Assembly (NCBI GenBank): GCA_934526015.1
Contig: CAKSZY010000039.1
Coordinates: 1 to 15,675 of the forward strand
Direction of reading: 5' to 3'
From: an uncultured Dokdonella sp.
GTDB lineage: Bacteria; Pseudomonadota; Gammaproteobacteria; Xanthomonadales; Rhodanobacteraceae
DNA length: 15,675 nt
Below the pieces are notes generated by a model, which ran no database searches, had not been told where the DNA came from, and saw only the letters and a list, made by a program, of their open reading frames with translations. The position numbers were made by a program, and so were the translations under genes. This document shows, piece after piece, positions 1 through 5,422 of this stretch. The stretch's first letter is position 1, and every line of letters starts with the position of its first letter.

Positions 1-49
1 CCGCCTGTTTTGCCCGAGATCGCAGCAATCTCGAGAAATGCATGCCGGT

Positions 50-410
50 CCCTTCGCCCCGCGCAGCGGGGAGAAGGGACAGGCATGCGCATTCACCAGA
101 GTGCAGCCGTGCGTTCTTGCGACCGCGCCAGCTTCCCTTCGCCCCGCGCAGCGGGGAGAAGGTGGTGCGGCAGCACCGGATGAGGGGCCGTGGGAGGTGG
201 GGTGCGTTCGCCGCTGCAGCTACGCGCAAGCGCCGATTCATCGGCTGCTGCAGAAGAAGAAGCACGAAAGCGCCCCTCATCCGCGGCTGCCGCCGCACCT
301 TCTCCCCGTCGCCACGGGGAGAAGGGACAGGCATGCGCATTCACCAGAGTGCAGCCGTGCGTTCTTGCGACAGCGCCAGCTTTCCTTCGCCCCGCGCAGC
401 GGGGAGAAGG
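50..410. repeat. Left copies of the ~248-bp palindromic mosaic repeat
   Basis: This stretch holds one full unit and part of a second. The shared anchor ACAGGCATGCGC starts at 79 and again at 327, a 248-bp period. Each unit consists of a linker, a hairpin CTTCGCCCCG...CGGGGAGAAG (50-78, 135-162, 384-410), a 39-nt arm at 152-190, a ~79-nt spacer, and an inverted 39-nt arm at 270-308. The second arm runs into a perfect hairpin at 298-325 with 12-bp stem CCTTCTCCCCGT and loop CGCC. The two arms match as reverse complements with about six mismatches. The same unit recurs three times at the right end of the window in the same orientation. Overlapping frames are open here, but the peptides are low-complexity repeat translations and have no ribosome binding sites, so I call no gene. 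Confidence 0.9.
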
Positions 411-502
411 GACAGGCATGCGCCATCTCCTGCTTGCACCGCTGCATTCCAATGCGTTTCTGGAGTTCGCTCCGCTGCCCTTGCGGCTTCGTTCGGCGCT
501 TC

Positions 503-560
503 AGCCGGGCAAGCCCGGCTCCACGAAAGCGCGCTGCAGCCGGGCAAGCTTGCCTCTACA
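503..560. repeat. Two copies of a GCCGGGC hairpin repeat
   Basis: AGCCGGGC-AA-GCCCGGCT at 503-520 is a perfect inverted repeat followed by CCACGAAAGC. A degenerate second copy starts at 538 (AGCCGGGCAAGCTTGCCT) and is followed by CTACAAAAGC. This resembles the short GCCGGGC stem-loops scattered through Xanthomonas/Lysobacter-group genomes; that comparison is from memory. Between 411 and 590 I see nothing else and no credible coding sequence. Confidence 0.6.
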
Positions 561-590
561 AAAGCTTGCGCGGAGGCCCGGCTCTCTCTC

Positions 591-800
591 GCCGTCATCC
601 CGGCGAAGGCCGGTGTCCAGTGCCTTGGCTTGGATGCTTCGCTCTCTCGTGGATGTGGTGAACCACGGGTTCCGCGCGCCTCGGCAAGTCTCATCGCCGT
701 CATGCCGGCGAAGGCCGGCATCCAGTGCCTTGGCTTGGATGCTTCGCTCTCTCTTGGGTGTGTCGAACCAAGGGTTCCGCTCGCCTCCGCGGCGAGCGGG
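591..800. repeat. Two 105-bp tandem units, left side
   Basis: Two units start with GCCGTCAT at 591 and 696, exactly 105 bp apart. Both share the blocks CCGGCGAAGGCCGG, TCCAGTGCCTTGGCTTGGAT and GCTTCGCTCTCTC, and both end near GGTTCCGC. The core resembles the very common bacterial intergenic repeat of the form GTCATTCCGGCGAAGGCCGG, which translates as a PAKAGIQ-like peptide. The second unit runs directly into the left arm of the larger inverted repeat. Related 105-bp units lie in the opposite orientation at 1351-1585. Confidence 0.8.
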
Positions 801-986
801 TTACTTTCCTTTGTCTCGTCAAAGGAAAGTAACCAAAGGAAAGACGACCCCGCAGTCGCGCCGGTCGGACTGCGTCCGCCCGGTTCCCTGCGGTGCTCGC
901 CAGCCACCGGCCGGCGAACAACTCGGCCATCCATGGCCTCAAACAGTTCGCCTTTCCCCGGTGTCTGACTGCGCTCCTCGGCGCGA
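756..986. repeat. Left arm of ~230-bp inverted repeat
   Basis: The arm runs from GGGTGTGTCGAACC to about GCTCCTCGGCGC. Read as reverse complement it matches 1151-1382 over most of its length. Inside it are an 8-bp hairpin (778-785 with 791-798, CGCTCGCC/GGCGAGCG) and a perfect 15-bp stem (799-813 with 820-834, GGTTACTTTCCTTTG/CAAAGGAAAGTAACC) with the 6-nt loop TCTCGT. Further shared blocks include CGGCGAACAACTCGGCCAT and CAGTTCGCCTTTCCCC. Divergence between the arms is concentrated around 850-900. No transposase is present, so this is a non-coding repeat element, not a recognisable insertion sequence. Confidence 0.85.
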
Positions 987-1072
987 CTGAGGGGGGGGGA
1001 ACGTCAAGGGCAGAGCCAGAGCAGGGCAAGAGCGGAGCAAGAGCAGGGCAAACGCACACGCTGTTGCCTTGG

Positions 1073-1120
1073 CTGTAGCTATAGCTGTAGCTGTAGCTGT
1101 AGCTGTAGCTGTAGCTGTAG
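1073..1120. repeat. Hexanucleotide microsatellite (CTGTAG)8
   Basis: Eight consecutive hexamers are present: seven CTGTAG and one variant, CTATAG, at 1079-1084. The tract lies in the ~165-bp centre between the two arms of the inverted repeat (987-1150). The same centre also holds a run of nine to ten G at about 991-1000 and degenerate GAGCAGGGCAA-type repeats at about 1007-1050. Read as protein it gives alternating AV or QL dipeptides, which explains the spurious ORFs here. Confidence 0.9.
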
Positions 1121-1150
1121 CTCTGGCTGTTGACCTACCCACCCCTGCAG

Positions 1151-1382
1151 CAGCGCCGAGGAGCGGAGCCGGCCAGCGGGGAAAGGCGAACTGTCTGAGG
1201 CCATGGATGGCCGAGTTGTTCGCCGGCCGCTGGGCGGCGAGCACCGCAGGGTACCGATCGGGCGCAGCCCGATCGGCGCGGATGCCGGGGTCGTCTTTCC
1301 TTTGGTTACTTTCCTTTGACGAGACAAAGGAAAGTAACCCGCTCGCCGCCGAGGCGAGCGGAACCCGTGGTTCAACACACCC
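1151..1382. repeat. Right arm of ~230-bp inverted repeat
   Basis: This is the reverse-complement partner of 756-986. It carries the same 15-bp stem at 1304-1318 and 1325-1339 with loop ACGAGA, the reverse complement of the left loop. It also carries the CGCTCGCC/GGCGAGCG-type hairpin near 1341-1360. Blocks such as GGGGAAAGGCGAACTG and ATGGCCGAGTTGTTCGCCGG are shared. The central part around 1240-1290 (GATCGGGCGCAGCCCGATC) differs from the left arm. Confidence 0.85.
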
Positions 1383-1585
1383 AAGAGAGAGCGAAGAACC
1401 AAAGCCAGGAGCAGGATGCCTGCTCTCGCTGGAATGACGATGCCAGGACACCACCGAGGCGAGCGGAACCCGTGGTTCAACACACCCAAGAGAGAGCGAA
1501 GAACCAAAGCCAGGAGCAGGATGCCTGCTCTCGCTGGAATGACGATGCCAGGACACCGCCGAGGCGAGCCGAACCCGTGGTTCAC
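1351..1585. repeat. Two 105-bp tandem units plus partial third, right side
   Basis: Units at 1351-1455 and 1456-1560 differ at one base by eye (CACCACC against CACCGCC near the end). A partial third unit starts at 1561 (GAGGCGAGCC) and fades after GTGGTTCA at about 1585. In the other orientation these units resemble the two left units at 591-800, with the same 105-bp period, but their core sequence differs (CATTCCAGCGAGAGCAGG in place of CATCCCGGCGAAGGCCGG). From 1586 to the end of the M56 gene at 1691 I see nothing recognisable. Confidence 0.9.
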
Positions 1586-1690
1586 CCCAACCCAGCGAAT
1601 GCGAAGAGGCAAGGCAGAAGTTGAGTGATCCCGCCAATCGCGAGGCAATGCCACAGCACGCCCGGTCCACGCGACCGCAATCCTCGCGGA

Positions 1691-3493
1691 TCAGCGCGCC
1701 CCGGAATCCGCCGGCAGGGCGTGCGGCGACGCGGCCGCGGCGACCGGTGCCGGTTCGAGGGCAACCGGCACGCGCTCGGACGGCAGGGTGCTGTTGAGTT
1801 CCACCTCGGTGGTCAGGCCGATCGTGCGTGCCGGCCGGCACAGGTTCGAGCCGGTCCAGCGGCGGCAAGCCGTGTCGGAATCGCCCTCGGCAATGCCGCG
1901 CGAGATGCCGAGGAAGACGAAGTTCTGGCGGAAACGCTGGCCGGCGACGCGGGCTGCATCGTTGGCATCGAAGCGCCACATGCGCAGCGCCTGGCGGGCC
2001 GCGGAGGCAAAGCTTCCGCGGGCGTCGCCGGAGACGACGCTGATGTCGCGCACGCCGCCATTGCGCTCGATCGAGAACTCGAACTCGACATGCCCGCGCG
2101 AATCCTCGGACGGCACGTCCGGATACACCGGATCGATCCGGCGCACGAGCTGCGGCGCACGCCGCTCCACCTGGACGACGTCGGGAACCTCGACCGCCGT
2201 CGCCTCCAGCGCCAGGTCTTCGATGTCGAGCGCAATGCCGTCGGCCTGCGCCACGACAGGCGCCGGCGCCGATACGGTCAGCGGCTGGGCGGCCAGCGCG
2301 GGTGCCGGGATTTCGTCGACAACGGCGAGCGCAGGGACAGAAGGTTGCGCCTCGGCACGTTCGGCCGGCAGGTCGAGCGCGGCCCAGGTGATCGCCGGCC
2401 GCGCGTCCGCCAGCGGCACGATCGGGGCGTCGAGTTCGGGCACCGGCCGTTCCGGCGAGGTCGAAGTCACCGCCATCGACGCCGGCACGCTGTCGGTGTC
2501 GCGCGTGACGTGCCAGTCGAACAGGATGGCGGTGGCGGCGAGCAGGCCGGCGCCACCGGCGAGCGCGAACCAGATGCCGCGCGGACGTCCATGCGACGAC
2601 GGCGAGCTGACAATGCGGCGGACCCGGTCGAGCAGGTGACCTCCGGTGGCGGCGACGGCCAACTGCGGCGGAAACTGGCGCAGGCTCTCGAGCGCGGCCA
2701 GCGTGCGCGCGTACTCGCACGGCTCGCGTTCGGTCCTGTGCAGCACGAGGCGGTCGCAGCAGACTTCGCGCTCATGGCGGACCTCGCGCGAGATCCAGTG
2801 CACGACCGGGTGGTAGAACAGCAAGGTTTCGATCGCCGTCTGCACGAGGTTGACGATGTGGTCGCAGCGGCGCAGGTGGCCGAGCTCGTGGGCGAGGATC
2901 AGTTCGAGCTGGTGGCGCGGAAAGCCGAGCACGACCGCCGCCGGCAGCAGGATGACCGGGTTCACCCAGCCGATCAGGGTCGGCGTGTCGATATGTCTCG
3001 AGACGAGGATGCGCACGCGGCGGATGCCGCCGAAGTGCGCGGAAACGCGCGCGAACATCGCCTCGATGCCGGCGTCGCGCCAGGCTAGGCGGTTGGCGAT
3101 GTGATCGAGCGTCCGCCACTGGCCGATCGCGCGCGCCGTCACCAGCACGACGCCCAGCGCCCACAGCGCGACCAGCCAGGAAAGATCGATCGGGGCGCCC
3201 ATGCCGGTTGCCGCCGCGTCGGCCTGGGCGGTCAGCACCGGCGCCAGACTCGGCACGTCGGTGGCGGCAGTGACCATGCCGGACGGACGCAGCAGCCACA
3301 GCGTGGCCAGCGGGCAGATCGCCAGCGCCGCGAGCGCGGCGAGACCGATCGCATAGCGGGCCTCGGCATGGTCACGCGGAACCAGGGTCCGCGCCAGGGC
3401 GAAGGCGAGCCCGACCAGCGCGCCCTGCCAGATGAAGTGCGTCAGCGTCCAGCCGAACGCGTGGATCCACGGCTGCAGTGCGGCGAGGCTCAC
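1691..3493 (-). CDS. M56 family membrane peptidase with C-terminal TonB domain
   Basis: 600 aa from a GTG start at 3493 that overlaps the stop of the upstream repressor gene in GTGA, implying translational coupling. Predicted membrane segments lie at about 18-38, 46-69, 103-124 and 306-328. The zinc-peptidase motif HELGH is at 202-206, followed by the acidic EREVCCD segment at 241-247 expected to supply the third ligand. A Pro/Ala-rich linker (about 340-445) leads to a TonB C-terminal domain at about 447-530 (RRIDPVYPDV to QNFVFLG). A ~70-residue tail carries the motif C543-RRWTGSN-L-C552. The membrane and protease part matches BlaR1/MecR1-type peptidases, which relay an outside signal and lead to cleavage of the partner repressor. 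There is no penicillin-binding sensor domain; the periplasmic part is TonB-like, so beta-lactam sensing is not supported. The inducer and repressor targets are unknown. Confidence 0.9.
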   Translation of the reverse strand: MSLAALQPWIHAFGWTLTHFIWQGALVGLAFALARTLVPRDHAEARYAIGLAALAALAICPLATLWLLRPSGMVTAATDVPSLAPVLTAQADAAATGMGAPIDLSWLVALWALGVVLVTARAIGQWRTLDHIANRLAWRDAGIEAMFARVSAHFGGIRRVRILVSRHIDTPTLIGWVNPVILLPAAVVLGFPRHQLELILAHELGHLRRCDHIVNLVQTAIETLLFYHPVVHWISREVRHEREVCCDRLVLHRTEREPCEYARTLAALESLRQFPPQLAVAATGGHLLDRVRRIVSSPSSHGRPRGIWFALAGGAGLLAATAILFDWHVTRDTDSVPASMAVTSTSPERPVPELDAPIVPLADARPAITWAALDLPAERAEAQPSVPALAVVDEIPAPALAAQPLTVSAPAPVVAQADGIALDIEDLALEATAVEVPDVVQVERRAPQLVRRIDPVYPDVPSEDSRGHVEFEFSIERNGGVRDISVVSGDARGSFASAARQALRMWRFDANDAARVAGQRFRQNFVFLGISRGIAEGDSDTACRRWTGSNLCRPARTIGLTTEVELNSTLPSERVPVALEPAPVAAAASPHALPADSGAR

Positions 3494-3891
3494 CGGTCGA
3501 TCCTCGACTCGATGCGGTCGAGCAACGCGCGGATCTCCTCGAGTTCGGCGCGGCTGGCATTCGATCCGCCGCCGAGCGCGCGCAGGACCAGCTGGGAGGG
3601 CGAACCGTCGAACACGCGCTGGACGAAATCGGTGAGGAAGCGCTTCTGCGTCGACTCCTTGCTGATCGCCGGGCTGTAGACGTGGGCGCGCTGCGAGTCG
3701 TCGCGCTCGACCAGGCCCTTCGCATGCATGATCTGCAGCATCTTCAGCGCCGTCGTGTAGCCGGTGCCGTCGTCGCGATAGAGCGTCTCGTGGACATCGC
3801 GGACGGTGGACGGACCGCGTTCCCACAAGGTGTTGAGGATCGCCAGTTCCGCCTCGGTGGGCTTTGGCAGTTCGTGGTTCTTGCCCTGCAT
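3490..3891 (-). CDS. BlaI/MecI/CopY family transcriptional repressor
   Basis: 133 aa, the usual size for the family. The start at 3891 is chosen because AAGGGAG lies about nine bases upstream, and the family-typical PTEAELAILNTLWERGPSTV begins at residue 11. An in-frame extension to 3921 lacks such support. The winged-helix DNA-binding domain covers about 10-72, with the recognition region around GTGYTTALKMLQIM at 42-55. The C-terminal half (about 73-133) is the dimerisation and protease-sensitive part. The downstream M56 peptidase gene overlaps it by 4 bp, the classic repressor-protease pairing in which the membrane peptidase triggers removal of the repressor. I found no clear TACA-n-TGTA operator in the 77 bp upstream, so the binding site, and whether it controls itself, remain open. 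Confidence 0.92.
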   Translation of the reverse strand: MQGKNHELPKPTEAELAILNTLWERGPSTVRDVHETLYRDDGTGYTTALKMLQIMHAKGLVERDDSQRAHVYSPAISKESTQKRFLTDFVQRVFDGSPSQLVLRALGGGSNASRAELEEIRALLDRIESRIDR

Positions 3892-3968
3892 CGTTCCGGA
3901 CTCCCTTGACCGCCCCTGCACGAGGCCGCTGCCGCGGTGGACGGACCGCGCGCCGACCGCCGTGCGAA

Positions 3969-4445
3969 TCAGTTGCCCTTGCTTTGCGCCTGCGGGCGCA
4001 ATTCCCGCAGGTCCGCCCTCGCCGCGTCGCTGCGCTCGCGCCGCTCGCCGACCGTCATGCAGACCTTCTGCATGCGGTTCGAGCCGATCGCGCGACGTTG
4101 CTCGCAGATCAGGCGGTCATCATCCTTGCCGCTCAGCACCGCGTTGATTTCCTCGCTCGCGTTGACCAGGGCGACTTCGTCCTTGCGGGTGAATTTCTCC
4201 CGCATCGCGTGCTTGTCGTAGAGCTTGGCCAGCACATCCAGCCGGGAGTCGACGCGCTTGTGCTGCTCGTCCGACAGGTTCGCGTACTTGCCGCCCTCGG
4301 CCATCTCGCGGCGCAATTCGTCGGCCTGGCGATGGAACTCGTCGGCGCTGGTGGCGTCGAGCGGGAACGGTTCGGCGGCACGGGCTCCCGCCGGCAGACA
4401 GGCGGCCAGCACCAGCGCGAGGGCGGGAAACAGCAGCCGGTTCAT
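3969..4445 (-). CDS. Small secreted protein or lipoprotein, Cys-GSN-Cys motif
   Basis: 158 aa, function not recognised. The N-terminus MNRLLFPALALVLAAC is a signal sequence. LAAC (13-16) fits a lipobox, which would make this a lipoprotein acylated at C16. ARA-AEP (21-26) would also suit signal peptidase I, so soluble periplasmic is the alternative. The mature part is charged and mostly helical (about 30-100). It ends with C114-EQRRAIGSNRMQKV-C129, a pattern like the Cys-TGS-Cys motif in many small secreted proteins of this bacterial group, followed by a basic/acidic helix. The start is supported by GGAG eight bases upstream and by a good sigma70-type promoter at 4473-4501. The repressor gene begins 77 bp downstream on the same strand, so co-transcription is possible. 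Confidence 0.75.
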   Translation of the reverse strand: MNRLLFPALALVLAACLPAGARAAEPFPLDATSADEFHRQADELRREMAEGGKYANLSDEQHKRVDSRLDVLAKLYDKHAMREKFTRKDEVALVNASEEINAVLSGKDDDRLICEQRRAIGSNRMQKVCMTVGERRERSDAARADLRELRPQAQSKGN

Positions 4446-4472
4446 CGGCAGACTCCGGGAAACGAAGGACGC

Positions 4473-4501
4473 AGCCTATGCGGCCGTTGCCGGCATGTCA
4501 A
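4473..4501 (-). promoter_or_regulatory. Sigma70-type promoter for the small secreted protein gene
   Basis: On the minus strand the -35 is TTGACA (4496-4501, a perfect consensus), the spacer is 17 bp, and the -10 is TAGGCT (4473-4478). A start around 4466 would leave a ~20-nt leader containing the GGAG ribosome binding site of the gene starting at 4445. Prediction from sequence only. Confidence 0.55.
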
Positions 4502-4514
4502 CGACAGCTGTCGT
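4501..4514. promoter_or_regulatory. Perfect 14-bp palindrome abutting the -35 box
   Basis: ACGACAGCTGTCGT is fully self-complementary. It sits immediately upstream of, and shares one base with, the -35 element of the promoter at 4473-4501. Placement and symmetry suit a dimeric regulator. No regulator can be named from the sequence. Confidence 0.4.
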
Positions 4515-4549
4515 AGGTCTGCGGTCGCAACGGGAACCGGCGGCGGCGT

Positions 4550-4891
4550 TCAGTCGAGGTCCGCCGCGGCGAAGACGCGGTCGCCCTCGACCCGCACCGG
4601 CACGCCGACCAGGCCGCTGCGGCAGGGGCCACCGAGGCAGGCGCCCGAGGTCACCGCGAAGGTGGCGCCATGGGCGGCGCAGACGAGGCGGCTTTCCTTG
4701 ACGAGGAAACGGCCGGGCGCGTAGTCGAGCGGGCGGCCGGCGTGCGGGCATTCGTTGTGGTAGGCGAACACCTGTTCGCCCTCGCGCAGCAGGATCAGGC
4801 CGAAGCCGCCGGTCGAGGATTCGATGGTCACGCCGAGGGCGCCGCCGTCGGGAATCTCGTCGAGGCGGCACAGGGGAGAAGCTTCGTTCAT
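4550..4891 (-). CDS. Rieske [2Fe-2S] ferredoxin-like protein
   Basis: 113 aa, a compact single-domain Rieske protein. The cluster-binding motifs are C48-P-H50 (NECPHAGRPL) and C71-AA-H74 (CAAHGATF), giving the two Cys and two His ligands of a Rieske centre. C85 and C90 (GACLGGPC) follow. There is no signal peptide or membrane anchor, so it is probably a cytoplasmic electron carrier or a small subunit like the NirD and ferredoxin components of oxygenases. The start at 4891 is chosen because AAGG lies five bases upstream; an in-frame GTG at 4906 is the alternative. No oxygenase or reductase gene lies beside it, so the redox partner is unknown. It stands 104 bp upstream of the small secreted protein gene on the same strand, but that gene appears to have its own promoter. 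Confidence 0.88.
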   Translation of the reverse strand: MNEASPLCRLDEIPDGGALGVTIESSTGGFGLILLREGEQVFAYHNECPHAGRPLDYAPGRFLVKESRLVCAAHGATFAVTSGACLGGPCRSGLVGVPVRVEGDRVFAAADLD

Positions 4892-4930
4892 GCCAACCTT
4901 CGACACTTGCGCGCACTGCGCATCGCCCCA

Positions 4931-4960
4931 AGACTAGGGACACTCCGATCCCCTTCGCAA
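4931..4960 (-). promoter_or_regulatory. Possible promoter for the Rieske gene
   Basis: On the minus strand TTGCGA (4955-4960) and TAGTCT (4931-4936) are separated by 18 bp, about 40 bases upstream of the ATG. The match is moderate. The -35 box lies in one arm of the hairpin at 4953-4981. Confidence 0.3.
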
Positions 4961-4981
4961 GGGCGACCCACCCTTGCGAAG
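4953..4981. other. Perfect 11-bp inverted repeat between divergent genes
   Basis: CTTCGCAAGGG (4953-4963), a 7-nt loop, then CCCTTGCGAAG (4971-4981). It lies between the Rieske gene (minus) and the small membrane protein gene (plus), so it is not at the 3' end of either. A second short inverted repeat, CCACGG/CCGTGG, is at 4994-4999 and 5011-5016. It could be an operator or a leader hairpin of the plus-strand gene. Confidence 0.5.
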
Positions 4982-5050
4982 TCGATCGCTCGTCCACGGG
5001 CTCGTGCCGTCCGTGGATGCGTCTGCCGAGTTGCCGCACGAGGAGTCGCC

Positions 5051-5314
5051 ATGTTCCACGCCACGTTCCGCCCCCGCCATCCGCTCGCGCGCCTGCTCGC
5101 CGCCGTGGTGGCCGTGCTGGTCGTCGCCGCGGTGTTCGCGCTCGGCGTGTTCGCCCTGGCCGCGTTCGTCGTCGGTGCGCTGCTGGTGTGGGGCGGCAAT
5201 GCCTTGCGCAATGCCTTCCGCAGTCGCCCCGGGAAACCGCCGGCGCAGGCGTCCGAAGTCATCGACGGCGAGTTCACCGTCGTGCGCGTGCGCCCGCCAC
5301 GCCCGTTCGTCTGA
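5051..5314 (+). CDS. Small inner-membrane protein, function unknown
   Basis: 87 aa. The start at 5051 follows AGGAG with a five-base spacer, so translation is likely even though the product is small. Residues 1-12 are basic (FRPRHPLAR). Residues 13-48 are one continuous hydrophobic stretch of Ala/Val/Leu, long enough for two tightly packed membrane helices or one long one. A basic segment (LRNAFRSRPGKPP) and a short tail with VIDGEFTVVRVRPPR follow. I have seen similar short proteins ending in a VI-[DE]-x-E-[FY]-TVV pattern in this group but cannot name a role. The 108 bp to the next gene contain only a GC-rich hairpin-prone stretch around 5366-5396, which might stop or slow transcription. 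Confidence 0.7.
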   Translation: MFHATFRPRHPLARLLAAVVAVLVVAAVFALGVFALAAFVVGALLVWGGNALRNAFRSRPGKPPAQASEVIDGEFTVVRVRPPRPFV

Positions 5315-5422
5315 TTCCCGATTGGCTCCCGTGCGCCGGGCCGCGATGGCGCTGGCGCGGGTCGGCGGCGGCCGCCATGCTGCGCCGGCCGCCTTGACCA
5401 CGGCTGCTGCGAAGCCCTTCCG

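Noticed and set aside
38..1060. Several overlapping 100-300 aa open frames on both strands of the left repeat region
   Set aside because: They are all translations of palindromic and tandem repeats, with repeated PSPR/APRSGEK/PAKAGIQ-like peptides in several frames at once, no ribosome binding sites and no recognisable domain.
1639..1688. Inverted repeat CGCGAGG/CCTCGCG after the M56 stop as a terminator
   Set aside because: Only 7 bp with a 36-nt loop and no T-run; too weak to call.
939..2720. 593-aa minus-strand frame running from the repeats into the M56 gene
   Set aside because: It is a different frame from the M56-TonB gene, is Arg/Ala-rich as expected for an out-of-frame reading of GC-rich DNA, and crosses the hexamer microsatellite as Ala-Thr repeats.
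1625..3088. 487-aa plus-strand frame opposite the M56 gene
   Set aside because: Antisense shadow of a clear M56-TonB coding sequence; Arg/Asp/Gly-rich with no motif.
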